64,000 nt of DNA from JBAXEO01 sp963789515 (GTDB lineage: Bacteria; Actinomycetota; Coriobacteriia; Anaerosomatales; JAAXUF01): contig CAWBKW010000003.1 of NCBI GenBank assembly GCA_963789515.1, positions 62,001 through 126,000 on the forward strand, written 5' to 3'. Positions within the stretch are counted from its first letter, which is position 1. Each line of letters begins with the position of its first letter. Below the pieces are notes generated by a model, which did no database searches, had not been told where the DNA came from, and worked only from the letters and a program-made list of their open reading frames with translations. This document shows, piece by piece, positions 36,464-46,280 of this stretch. The translations under genes were made by a program, and so were the position numbers.

Positions 36464-38377
36464 GGTGTGTCAGCTCCTTCAGGTCGGTCGGTGGCTCGTA
36501 TGTGCCTCAGCGCGACGCGCGCCTGCGCACGGAGCTCCCTGCTCTTTCGGCCCCAAGCGAACGAGCGGTCGGCGGTCCGGTGCAATGCGCGTTCCGCCTC
36601 GGGCGTGCCGATACGTTCGAGCGCTCGGATGACTTCCTTCTTCGTCTCGTGCGTGCGCTGGAGCACGTTGAGGTCCTCGAGCGCGCGCGTGAGCTGGTGT
36701 ATCGCCGGAGCCGCCCTGACGCGGCCTATCTCGCGCACGGCGAAACGCTGGGTCTCCGGCTCGGGGTGCCCCAGCGCACGGATCAGCGCGTTGGCCGCCT
36801 CGGGCTCGGGCGTCTCGGCAAGCGCACTGATCGCCGCGAAGCGCACGCTCTCGTCCAGGTGGCCGAGGGCCTGCCCCATCACCGGCACGACCCGCCGGTC
36901 GCCCAGCAGCGTGAGCGTGCGCACGATCGCGATCGCATGCGTAGGCTGCTCGGTGCGAAGCCGGGTGCGCGCGACGCCCAGGACCGGCTCGCTCATGGCG
37001 CGCAGCACCGGCCGCAGCAGATCGCGCGTGTGGTCGGCGCCGCGTGATGTACGCGTCGAGGAGCACTTCGGCGCCCTTCGGCCCCGCCGCCGCAAGGATC
37101 TCGCCCGCGATCGCCGCATCGCCCTCGCTGTCGATGGCCGAGCACATGTAGGCGAGCGTCTCCGGCTCCGAGAGCGTTGCTTTCGCCGAGGCGACAGCGT
37201 CGAGAAGGCCCGGCCACAGAGCCAGTTCGTCGAGGCGCCTGAGTGCCTCACGAACCTGGGGGAACGCGCCGTCACGGACGGCCTGCGGCAGCGAGTCGCC
37301 GATCGCAGACACCGTCTCGGCGTCAGCGTGTTTGCGTGAGACGGCGACCGCGGTCGCCAGCGCCCGGCTTGCCGACAGCGAGGGTGAGGCCACGGCGACC
37401 TGGCGGTTGAGGTCTCCGACGTCATCGGGCTCAGCCATGAGACGCGCGAGTTCCAGCGCGGGAGGCGGTTCGGTTCCCGAGGCGGCAGCCGCGCCCTGCG
37501 ACTCGCCGGGGCCCGGGGCGAGCATCTCGGCCAGAAGGTGCGCTGTCTCGGGCGGGAGTTGCAGCGCGCCTGCGATACGACGCGGGTCGGTGCCCGCTTG
37601 CAGGGCAACGAGCTTGAGCAGCCGTGCGAGCGCGGCCGGCTTCATGCTCGCGATGATGCCGAGCATGCCCTCCATGCGACGGCCGTTGCTGTCGGCCTTG
37701 AGCGAGAGTCCGAGCACGCGCATCCGTGTCGGCTCGTCGAGTCGCATCAGCGCCGCCGAGACGCGCTCCACCGCGACCTCACGGGTCGCGGCCTCCATCC
37801 TCGAGATCGCCGTGGCCACGTCGTCGTCGCCCGGTCCTGTCGCCTGCGCCCACCGCTCGGCCGACTTCTCGAGTTCCTGAGCGATGTCGTCGAGCGGTGC
37901 CGCCATGAGGTCGACGCCGAGCAGCCCCTCCTCCTCGGAAGCGCGAAGCGAAACCTCGACGACGGCGATGTGCGCGACGTGCGACGCGGCGAGCAGAGCG
38001 CGGGCTCCGCCGCGGGCGCGGACCGCTGCGGGATCGGCGTTCGCCACCGCGACGAAGGCGGCGGCCTCGGGTTCGGTCAGCCCGGGGGCGATCAGGAGCT
38101 GGCCGACCTGAAGCGCGTGGAGTGACTTCGCGAGCGCAGCGACCTGGCTGTTGCCCGCGGCGATCTCGTGCTCGCCTATCTCGAACCCCTCGGAGTTCAC
38201 GCTGTAGCGTAGGGGGCCCTGCGACCCGACTACCGCGTTGGCACGCGTTGTGAAGGTGGCGACCGCCTCGGCGGGGAGCGCGGACGCCGCAGGGTAGAGG
38301 CGCGCGGCGCCGGCAGCGGTGGCGAGCAGCCGCAGGGCCTCCTCGGCACGGGGGTACTCTTGTGTCGCGCTCACCAT
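36460..38377 (-). CDS. Large HEAT-repeat-like helical protein (frameshift as read)
   Basis: The ATG at 38377 has GGGGAGG upstream. The protein of about 639 residues is nearly all helical, with HEAT-like repeats toward the C-terminus (VRFAAISALAETPEPEAANALIRAL and the next turn TQRFAVREIGRV). The frame breaks near 37035; removing one A restores AYIRGADHTRDLL and the C-terminal half. It has no signal peptide. HEAT arrays bind proteins, so it is probably a partner or scaffold for the coupled HD-GYP-like protein. Confidence 0.75.
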
Positions 38378-38454
38378 CGCCTCCCCTCAGGGTTCGTCCG
38401 CTCCACCTCTATCGGCGTTTCGTCGCCCACGCAACAGTTCGCCGACTTCACGAT

Positions 38455-38470
38455 TGTGACACTGGTCACA
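38455..38470. promoter_or_regulatory. Perfect CRP-family palindrome
   Basis: TGTGACACTGGTCACA matches the TGTGA-N6-TCACA consensus of CRP/GlxR-type regulators at all ten fixed positions. It lies 78 bases before the HEAT-like gene and 113 before the ImmA-like gene, which are divergent, so it could control either or both. Confidence 0.7.
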
Positions 38471-38582
38471 GGGATTGTGGATTCGTGGTTCACTTATAGC
38501 TGTCCTCCACGAGGCGGTTCGACGATACAGGTGGCACCGGCGATGTACGGTAGCCACGCCGCGTCGAGAAACCGGAGACCGG

Positions 38583-39077
38583 GTGGCACTGCGGACTGAA
38601 CAGTACTATCGGAAGGTCGCTGAGGAAGCGCTCGCTGCCGTCGGCTGTATCGAGCCGCCCGTGCCCATCGCCGAGATCGTGGCGTCGCTCTGCATCCCCG
38701 TGCGAGAGGTCAACCTCCCCGCCTTCTTCACCGCCGCCACCATCTACGAGGACGGGCTGCCGGTCATGGTCGTCAACCACGCGCGGCCCGAGATCGAGTG
38801 CCGCCGCGCGCTCGCGCACATGACCGGCCACGTGCTGCTGGCACTCGCCGACTCGGCCGACTCCTATCCGCGCGCCGACGGCGATCACCGGGAGGCCGAT
38901 CTGGTGGCGCGCGACCTGATGATGCCGACGAACATGGTGCTCGAGCAGGCCCGGACCTGGTTCAACGACTACCGCTATCTCTCCCGGCTGTTCGGCGTGA
39001 CCGAGGGAACGATGCTCGAGCGCATGCGCGAGCTGGGACTCGTGCGCAACCAGAACGGCGCGGTCTGGGACTTCTAG
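38583..39077 (+). CDS. ImmA/IrrE-like protein with degenerate metallopeptidase motif
   Basis: A GTG start behind a GGAGA site is preferred. The 164-residue protein has the DUF955 layout: a central helix RRALAHMTGHVLLAL and a later HREADLVARDLMMP block. The usual zinc motif HExxH reads HMTGH (His79 and His83 kept, the Glu replaced by Met80), so peptidase activity is doubtful. ImmA relatives cleave XRE-type repressors. Here no HTH partner is adjacent. The C-terminal part (LSRLFGVTEGTMLERMRELGL) looks like a small HTH. Confidence 0.78.
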   Translation: MALRTEQYYRKVAEEALAAVGCIEPPVPIAEIVASLCIPVREVNLPAFFTAATIYEDGLPVMVVNHARPEIECRRALAHMTGHVLLALADSADSYPRADGDHREADLVARDLMMPTNMVLEQARTWFNDYRYLSRLFGVTEGTMLERMRELGLVRNQNGAVWDF

Positions 39078-39210
39078 TGGTGAACGATGATGTGGGCCGC
39101 GATGCTTCGCTGCCGTCTGGGAGTGTCCGCGCGCTGGTATAGACTGAGATGAGCCCGCAGCGCGGGCGTTCAATCACCACACCAGGACTGATTCGGGGGA
39201 GGCTTTCACG

Positions 39211-40182
39211 TTGCGCAGCAGCTACGCGGTCGGCGTCGATGTCGGCGGTACTCGCATCGCGGTGGGACTGGTCGAGCGCAAGGGCCGGGTCGTGAAGGAT
39301 GCGAAACGCCTCACGCCCAAGACCGGCCCCTTCGCCGTGGTCGACACCATCATCGACCTGGTCGAGGAGGTCAGTGCCGGGGCGCACCAATCCGAGATCG
39401 CCGGCATCGGCATCGGCGTACCCGCCCAGGTCGACTTCCTGAGGCAGTCGGTCGAGTTCTGCACCAACCTGCCGCTCGCCGGCGTGGACGTGCGGTCCCT
39501 CGTGATGTCGCGCTCCAAGCTCGATGTCACCATCGACAACGACGGGCATATGGCGGCGCTCGGGGAGTCGCGCTACGGCGCGGCGAAGGGCGCGAAGGAC
39601 TTCCTGATGATCACCGTCGGCACCGGCGTGGGGGGCGGCATCTTCCTCAACGGCGCACCGTACCGTGGAAGCCGCGGTCTGGGCGGGGAGATCGGCCACA
39701 TGGTCGTGAAGCTCGACGGCGATCCCTGCCCGTGCGGCGGAACCGGTCACCTTGAGGCGTACGTGAGCCGTCCGGCGATAGCCGCACGTGGTCGCCAGGC
39801 CGCGGCCCAGTACAGCGGTCGCGAGATCCTCGCTACCGCCGGAGGCAGCCTGGAGGCGATCACCGCGGAGAGCGTGCTGATCGCAGCCGGTGCCGGCGAT
39901 GACGCCGCGCGCGAGATACTGCTCGGGTGCGGGGAGACGCTCGGCCGTGCGCTGGTCGGCCTGGTCAACATCTTCAACCCCAAACTCATCGTCATAGGCG
40001 GCGGGATCGGCGAGGTCGCGGACTTCATGGTGGAACGTGCGGCCGAGGTCATGCGCAGTGAGGCGCTGGCCGGCCGTCGCGACGTCTCGGTCGTCCAGGC
40101 GGTACTCGGCAACGACGCCGGGATTCTGGGTGCGGCGGCACTCGCATTCGACGAATACGATGCGCACGAGGGGATGCACTGA
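39211..40182 (+). CDS. ROK-family sugar kinase (glucokinase-like)
   Basis: The TTG start follows GGGGGAGG. The 323-residue protein has the ATP-binding DVGGTRIAVG (residues 10-19), the catalytic Asp111 in TIDNDGH, and TVGTGVGGG. The ROK zinc site is changed: His163 and Cys173/Cys175 (CPCGG) are present but the third Cys of CxCGxxGC is His180. The likely role is phosphorylation of glucose or a related sugar. Its stop overlaps the next gene's start by one base (TGATG). Confidence 0.88.
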   Translation: MRSSYAVGVDVGGTRIAVGLVERKGRVVKDAKRLTPKTGPFAVVDTIIDLVEEVSAGAHQSEIAGIGIGVPAQVDFLRQSVEFCTNLPLAGVDVRSLVMSRSKLDVTIDNDGHMAALGESRYGAAKGAKDFLMITVGTGVGGGIFLNGAPYRGSRGLGGEIGHMVVKLDGDPCPCGGTGHLEAYVSRPAIAARGRQAAAQYSGREILATAGGSLEAITAESVLIAAGAGDDAAREILLGCGETLGRALVGLVNIFNPKLIVIGGGIGEVADFMVERAAEVMRSEALAGRRDVSVVQAVLGNDAGILGAAALAFDEYDAHEGMH

Positions 40183-41297
40183 TGAGCGAGAAAGCGGTGG
40201 TCTGGTTCGCACCGATGCGCAGCGTCAAGAAGGTCTCGCTGGTCAAGCGAGCCGGAACGCTGCTCGACAAGGCGGGGCTCGCCGACGCGGTGGGCAAGGA
40301 CGACCTGGTCGCGGTCAAGCTCCACTTCGGCGAGGAGGGCAATACCGGTTTCGTGCAGCCCGTCTTCCTGCGGGAGGTCGTGGCGCGCGTCAAGGCGTGC
40401 GGCGGCAAGCCGTTCCTCACGGACGCCAACACGCTCTACCGGGGCCAGCGCTCCAACTCGGTCGACCACCTCGCCTGCGCCATCCACAACGGGTTCGGCT
40501 ACGCGACGGTCGACGCGCCTCTGGTGATCGCCGACGGGCTTGATGGTCGCGAGGCCGCCGACGTCGCGATCGAGGGCTTCAGGCACTTCGAGAGCGTGCG
40601 GATCGGCTCGGCGGCCGTGCACGCGGATGCCATGGTCGCCGTCACGCACGTCAAGGGGCATGAGGCCACCGGCTTCGGCGGCGCGATCAAGAACGTCGGC
40701 ATGGGGCTGGGCTGCCGCAGCGCCAAGCAGCGCATGCACGCGGACTTCACGCCCGAGGTCACCGCTGAGACGTGCACCGCGTGCGCGCGCTGCGTGAAGT
40801 GGTGCCCGGTCAACGCGATCGTCATCAACGAGGATCGCATCGCTCAGGTCGACTACGAGACCTGCTACGGCTGCGGCGAGTGCGTCGCGAGCTGCCCGTA
40901 CGGCGCGATCGCCGTGTGCTGGAAGACGACTCCGGAGGCGCTGCAGGAGAAGATCGTCGAACACGTCGCCGGCGCGGTCGCGGGCAAAGAGGGCAAGGTC
41001 GTCTACCTCTCCTTCATCACGAACGTCTCGCCGGACTGCGACTGCTGGAACTTCTCGGACGCGCCCGTTGTCGCCGACATCGGCGTGCTTGCCTCGACCG
41101 ACATAGTCGCCATCGACCAGGCCGCCTACGACATGGTGGTTGCGGCGACGGGGCTTCCCGGAGGCCGCGGCGAGAACATGGCCAGCGGCGCCGACAAGTT
41201 CGCCGACATCACCGGCGTCGACGGCACCATCGCGATGCGCTACGCCGAGGAGATGGGTCTCGGCACGCGTGACTACGAGCTCAGGCAGCTCGACTAG
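40182..41297 (+). CDS. DUF362-type Fe-S protein
   Basis: The 371-residue cytoplasmic protein has a DUF362 domain (VAVKLHFGEEGNTGFVQP, HVKGHEATGFGGAIKNVG) followed by two 4Fe-4S motifs (CTACARCVKWCPVNAI and CYGCGECVASCPYGAI) and then a conserved CDCWNFSDAPVV segment. DUF362 proteins occur in anaerobes as redox-linked proteins of unknown reaction. It is translationally coupled to the ROK kinase gene. Confidence 0.88.
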   Translation: MSEKAVVWFAPMRSVKKVSLVKRAGTLLDKAGLADAVGKDDLVAVKLHFGEEGNTGFVQPVFLREVVARVKACGGKPFLTDANTLYRGQRSNSVDHLACAIHNGFGYATVDAPLVIADGLDGREAADVAIEGFRHFESVRIGSAAVHADAMVAVTHVKGHEATGFGGAIKNVGMGLGCRSAKQRMHADFTPEVTAETCTACARCVKWCPVNAIVINEDRIAQVDYETCYGCGECVASCPYGAIAVCWKTTPEALQEKIVEHVAGAVAGKEGKVVYLSFITNVSPDCDCWNFSDAPVVADIGVLASTDIVAIDQAAYDMVVAATGLPGGRGENMASGADKFADITGVDGTIAMRYAEEMGLGTRDYELRQLD

Positions 41298-41319
41298 CCG
41301 TCGCTCGGAAAGGGAGCGC

Positions 41320-42388
41320 GTGGAGTACGGGCGGATCCTGCGCGGCGCATGGACGATCTCGGCTCGAACCAGGGCGCTGTGGTGGCTCGGAGCCATCGCC
41401 GCAGCCCAAGTCGCGGTGTACTCGGTCGTGGTCGCCGGACTCACGGCGCCCCTGTCGGTGCTGCCGGGGTTCGCCTCGACGATCGCGTCGATCGAGGCGG
41501 GCACCTCCTCAGGGCTCGACTCCGCGCGCGCGCAGCCGCTCTTCACCGCCGCTGAGTGGCTCGGCGCTCACCTCGACGCGGTCGTGATCGGTGCGATCGC
41601 GGTGTTCTCGGCGTGGCTGGTGCTCGGCGTGCTCGACGTCGCCGCGCAGGTCGGGATCGTGACCCAGGTCGACGCCGTCGCCGAGGGCCGCTCGGCCTCG
41701 CTGGCCACCGGCCTGCGGGACGGGTTCCGGCTGTGGTGGCGGGCGGTCGCGCTGCTCGCGCTGGCGGCGCTGCCGACGCTGGTGTACCTGCTCGTGATGG
41801 CGCTTGTGGTGCTCTTCGCCGTAACGATCCCGCTCTACCTCGGGCAGCCGCCTCATGCCGGCGCCGCGCTCGTGTCGAACCTCGTGCTCGCACCGCTGTC
41901 CGGCGTCGTTTCGCTCGTCAGCGTGCCGCTCGTCGTCCTCGTCCAGCTCGCGATGCGCTTCGCCGTCATCGATGACTCCGCGTGGCGCCCCGCGTTCGGT
42001 GCTGCGTGGCGCCTCGCGAAGGCCAACCTCGCCGAGATCGCCGTCACCTATGTGCTCCTCATGCTTGTCACCCTTCTTGCGGTGGTCGCGTTCGCGGCGG
42101 TCGTCGCGGCAGCCGCCGCGGTCGTCGGGGCGCTGCTCCTTGGAATCGGACTCGCCGTCACCGCCGGAGACACGCTTGCGGCCGGGCGCGCTGCGCTGTG
42201 GGGGGCCGGCGGATTCGCCGCGCTCTTGCTCCTTGCGTTTCAGGCTGTCATGTTCGTATGGCAGTCCTCGGTGTGGACGCTCTTCTGGCGCGACCGGACC
42301 GGACGCGGCCCGCGCTCTGATGCCGGCGAGCGTGAACGCGCAGCTTCAGGGAGGCACCACCGCTCCAACGACCGAAGGGAACCTCTGA
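41320..42388 (+). CDS. Multi-pass membrane protein, paralogue A (frameshift as read)
   Basis: A GTG behind AAAGGGA opens a membrane protein of about 355 residues with six or so helices and the N-terminal signature GRILRGAWTISARTRALWWLG. A one-base change near 42300 makes the frame run on into the next gene; removing one G in the run around CGGACCGGAC gives DAARALMPASVNAQL and a stop at 42386-42388, overlapping the next ATG. The family is unknown; similar proteins are annotated only as membrane proteins. Confidence 0.7.
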
Positions 42389-43473
42389 TGGGCTTCGGAG
42401 ACATCATCAAGCGGGCATGGACCATCACCTGGCGCTACCGCGCGCTGTGGGTGCTCGGGCTCTTCGCGGGGGTCACCGGGGCGAGCGGCGGCGGAGGCGG
42501 GGGTGGCAGGGGCAACTACAACTTCGGCTCGCTGGGACAGAACTCAGGCTCGGGGGCGGGCCGCCTCGGCTCGGGCCTTGATGGCGCCGCCTTCCTGCGC
42601 GTCCTCGAGAAACTCCTGCCGGTCATCATCGTCGCGACCCTGGGGCTCATCATCATCGGGATCGTGTGGTGGATTCTCAGCGTGGCCGCGCGCGGGGGGC
42701 TGGTCTTTGCGGTCAACGAGATCGAAGAGGGCCGGACGATGTCGCTCGGCGGTGCCTGGAATGCCGGCTTCGCGCGCTTCTGGAGCATCTTCGGACTGTC
42801 ACTGCTGCTGGCGCTGCCGGTCGTCGCGCTCTCCGTGATCATGGTCCTGCTGATCGCGGTGCCGTTCGCCATCACGCTGGCGAGTGGCGGCGAGCCGGGT
42901 GCGGCGGCGATCGTCCCGATGTGCGGGACACTGGCCATAGGTGTCCCGCTGCTCCTCGTGTTGTCGATCGTTCTCGGGCTCCTGCATTCACTCGCGCTGC
43001 GCTACGTGATGCTCATGCACCAGGGGGCGGTTCAGGCGATCGGTGAGTCGTGGCGCGCCTTCCGCACCCGGTTCAAGGACACGGCTCTGATGTGGCTGAT
43101 CGGCCTGGGGCTCAACGTGGCTGCCGGCGTGGTACTCGCGATTCCGGTCGTCATCATCACGGTGGCAATCGTCATACCGGCCGTCCTTCTCGCCGTGTCC
43201 GGTAACTGGGCGGCCTTCGCGGCGGTCGTGGCCGTCTCCGTGCTCCTTCTCATGGTCATCTCGTTCGCCTACACCGCGATCTGGGGGACGTTCAGTTCGG
43301 CGCTGTGGACGGTGTTCTTCCGAAGGTTCACGGGCATGGAGGTGCTGCCCGCGGCATCTGAGCCGATCCCCTCGACGCCGCCTGCGCCCGTCGAGCCGGT
43401 GCCGCTCGCGCCAGCGCCGCCTCCCCCTCTGCCGCCGCAGCCGGTCTCGGCTGCACCGGTGCCCATCCCGTGA
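42388..43473 (+). CDS. Multi-pass membrane protein, paralogue B
   Basis: The 361-residue protein starts with GFGDIIKRAWTITWRYRALW, closely like paralogue A, then a Gly-rich stretch, about six membrane helices and a Pro-rich cytoplasmic tail (PAPVEPVPLAPAPPPPLPP). The two genes probably arose by tandem duplication and may form a heteromeric complex. It overlaps rsmI by four bases (GTGA). The function is unknown. Confidence 0.75.
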   Translation: MGFGDIIKRAWTITWRYRALWVLGLFAGVTGASGGGGGGGRGNYNFGSLGQNSGSGAGRLGSGLDGAAFLRVLEKLLPVIIVATLGLIIIGIVWWILSVAARGGLVFAVNEIEEGRTMSLGGAWNAGFARFWSIFGLSLLLALPVVALSVIMVLLIAVPFAITLASGGEPGAAAIVPMCGTLAIGVPLLLVLSIVLGLLHSLALRYVMLMHQGAVQAIGESWRAFRTRFKDTALMWLIGLGLNVAAGVVLAIPVVIITVAIVIPAVLLAVSGNWAAFAAVVAVSVLLLMVISFAYTAIWGTFSSALWTVFFRRFTGMEVLPAASEPIPSTPPAPVEPVPLAPAPPPPLPPQPVSAAPVPIP

Positions 43474-44304
43474 GTGGGCGCCTGGTCGTCTGCGCGACGC
43501 CGATCGGCAATCTCGGCGACGTGACGTTGCGCGTGCTTGACGCCCTGCGCGAAGCCGACACCGTCGCTGCCGAGGATACCCGCGTGACCCGCAAGCTGCT
43601 CGCGCGCTACGAGATCGCGACACGGATGGAGCGCTGCGACGAGCACACCGTCGAGCGGCAGGCACCCGCTCTCGTCGAGCGCATGGCCGGCGGGGAAGTC
43701 ATCGCGCTCGTCTCCGACGCCGGCACGCCCGGCGTGTCCGATCCCGGCGCCCGCCTGGTCGACGCCTGTCTCGCAGCCGGCGTCGCCGTCGAGGTGCTGC
43801 CGGGGGCGAGCGCGATCCTGGCCGCGCTCGTAGCGAGCGGACTACCGACCCACGCCTTCTACTTCGGGGGGTTCCTGCCGCGCAAGGCGGGGGAGCGCAC
43901 ACGCGCTGTCGGCCTGCTCGCCGAGCTCGACGCCACGCTGATCTTCTACGAGTCGCCGCACCGCTCGGCTGCGACGCTCACGGCTCTGGCAGGGCTGCTC
44001 CCCGGGCGTGACGCGGCACTCGCGCGCGAACTGACCAAGTTGCACGAGGAGGTGCTCCGCGCACCGATCGAGGAGCTCGCCCAGCTGGTCTCGGCGCGGG
44101 AGAAGCTCAAGGGCGAAGTCGTCCTGTTGATCGGACCGCCTCGCGCGCGCGAGCGCGCGCACGCGAACGAAGATGAGGTGCGGGCGGCGCGTCGAGGCCC
44201 GCGTCGCGCTGGGCGAGAGCCGGAGCGCAGCGGTCAGGCAGGTCGCCAAGGAACTGGGCGTGCCGCGCGCCGAGGTCTACGGCTTCGCCCACAAGCCGTC
44301 CTAG
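43470..44304 (+). CDS. rsmI: 16S rRNA (cytidine-1402-2'-O)-methyltransferase RsmI (frameshift near end)
   Basis: RsmI methylates the 2'-O of C1402 in 16S rRNA, using SAM. Family motifs are CATPIGNLGDVTLR, AEDTRVTRKLL, LVSDAGTPGVSDPG, VLPGASAILAAL, FYFGGFLPRKAGER and FYESPHR. The frame breaks near 44192; the restored C-terminus (VALGESRSAAVRQVAKELGV) is a normal RsmI tail, ending at 44304. It is the first gene of the block that matches Bacillus order. Confidence 0.92.
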
Positions 44305-44325
44305 CGGGGCGGAGAGCCGAGCGGG

Positions 44326-44571
44326 TCAGGTCTTCTTGATGGCGGCCACGCAACTGGCGCACACGGCGCGGCCCTTGACCTCGATCGTCTCGGACTTCGC
44401 GTCACCACACACCGCGCACGCGTCCTTGTGCTTGGTGAGGATGATGTTCTCGCCGTCGACGAAGATCGAGATGGGGTCCTTGACGTGGATGCCCAGAGTG
44501 CGGCGCAGTTCCATGGGGATGACGATCCGGCCCAAGTCGTCCACGTGGCGTACGATTCCTGTGTCGCGCAT
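44326..44571 (-). CDS. abrB: AbrB-family transition-state regulator with zinc-ribbon tail
   Basis: The 81-residue protein begins TGIVRHVDDLGRIVIPMELR, nearly the Bacillus AbrB signature, followed by RTLGIHVKDPISIFVDGENIIL. This is the swapped-hairpin DNA-binding fold. The C-terminal part has CAVCGD and CASC, a likely zinc ribbon, as in clostridial AbrB proteins. Its position, reversed between rsmI and metG, is the same as abrB in B. subtilis. It probably represses stationary-phase or surface genes. Confidence 0.88.
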   Translation of the reverse strand: MRDTGIVRHVDDLGRIVIPMELRRTLGIHVKDPISIFVDGENIILTKHKDACAVCGDAKSETIEVKGRAVCASCVAAIKKT

Positions 44572-44701
44572 GCGGAGCCGCCCTTCGCGAAGTCGCCGAC
44601 GCCTACTGTCGTGCCGGAACGGTTAGAATCTAGCCCTGAGAGCGGCATGGTGCCGCACGTCCCTGCCAATATATCCCACGACTACGGAGTGCCGAAACAC
44701 G

Positions 44702-46271
44702 ATGAGTCGACAGTCGTTCTACCTCACCACACCCATCTACTACGTCAACGCGGTCCCTCACCTGGGTACCGCCTACACCACGATCGCCGCGGACGCCCTC
44801 GCGCGCTATCGGCGGCTGCGCGGCGACGACGTGTTCTTCCTCACCGGCCTCGACGAGCACGGCCAGAAGGTCGAGCAGGCCGCACAGGCACAACGGCGTC
44901 ACTCCGCAGGAGTGGGCGGACCGCATGGCGACCCAGTTCATCTCGGCGTGGAAGATGCTCGACATCTCCAACGACGACTTCGTGCGTACGACCGAGCCGC
45001 GGCACGAACGTGGCGTCCAGGCGTTTCTCAAGACGCTTTGGGACCGCGGAGACATCTACAAGGGGCTCTACGAGGGATGGTACTGCGTCCCGTGCGAGAC
45101 CTACTACACGGAGGAGCAGGTCGCCGAGGGCCGCACCTGTCCGTCGTGCGGTCGCGAGGTCGAGTACGTGCGCGAGGAGAACTACTTCTTCAAGCTCTCG
45201 GCGTACCAGGACGAACTGCTCGCCTACTACGAGGCCAACCCGCGATTCATCCAGCCCGACACCCGCCGCAACGAGGTGCTCTCGTTCGTGAAGGGGGGGC
45301 TGCGCGACCTCTCCATCTCGCGCGCCAACGTGAAGTGGGGGATCCCGCTTCCGTTCGACGAGGCGCAGTCGGTGTACGTGTGGTTCGACGCGCTCATCAA
45401 CTACATCACGGCGATCGGCTACGGCGATCCCGAGCGAGGCCGAGAACTTCGCGAAGCGGTGGCCTGCGCAGTTCCACTTCGTGGGCAAGGACATCATCCG
45501 GTTCCACTGCGTGATCTGGCCGGCGATGCTGCTCGCCGCGGGCCTACCGCTGCCCGAGCGGGTATTCGCCCACGGCTTCCTGCTCACCAAGGGCGAGAAG
45601 ATGAGCAAGAGCAAGGGAAACGCGATGGCGCCGGCCGACCTCGTCGCGAAGTTCGGCGTCGACGGCTACCGCTACTACTTCCTGCGCGACGTGCAGTTCG
45701 GCACCGACGGCTCGATCTCGCTCGAGGGCATGGTGCAGCGCTTCAACAGCGACCTGGCCAACGACTGGGGCAACCTGTGCTCCCGGCTGTTCAACATGGT
45801 CGGCAAGTACTGCGACGGAGTGGTGCCGGACCCCGCCGCCTCGCCGATCGAGACCGAAGACGACGACGAGCTTAAGAACATCGCGCGCGCGACTATATCG
45901 TGGCTTACGAGACGCGCATGGAGCGGCTCGACTACGCCGGGCGCGCTCGAGGCGGCCTGGGAGCTCGTCAAGCGCACCAACCGCTACATCGAGGACAGCG
46001 CCCCGTGGAACCTCGCCAAGTCCGAGGAGACCGTCGGCCGGCTCCATGCCGTGCTCTACAACGCGCTCGAGGCCGTACGCATCGCCGCGCTGTTCACCGC
46101 CCCGGTGATGCCGCGCTACCTCGGCCGAGGTCTGGACGCGTCTCGGTCTGGGCGACATCTTCGCCACCACCGACATCGAGCAGCGAGTGCGCCTGGGGCA
46201 GGCTGCCGGTGGGAAGCCCTGTCGTCAAGGGTGAGGCGCTGTTCCAGCGCATCGTCGAAGACGCCGAGTAG
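44702..46271 (+). CDS. metG: Methionyl-tRNA synthetase (several frameshifts as read)
   Basis: MetRS joins methionine to tRNA-Met and is essential. Visible motifs are FYLTTPIYYVNAVPHLGTAY with the class I HLGT site, the zinc-binding CVPCETYYTEEQ and CPSCGREVEY, and KMSKSKGN. The frame changes near 44895, 45438, 45890, 45943, 46118 and 46205; most fit one extra base. Repaired, it has about 522 residues and ends VKGEALFQRIVEDAE, without the C-terminal dimerisation domain. The breaks in an essential gene argue for sequence error. Confidence 0.92.
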
Positions 46272-46280
46272 CGGCCGCAT

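Noticed and set aside
35141..37339. Long plus-strand open frame of 732 codons
   Set aside because: It is antisense to the HD-GYP-like and HEAT-like genes, has no domain pattern, and is explained by G/C third-position bias.
44702..46271. metG as a true pseudogene
   Set aside because: It is essential, keeps all motifs, and its neighbours show the same error pattern; no second copy is visible in the window to replace it.
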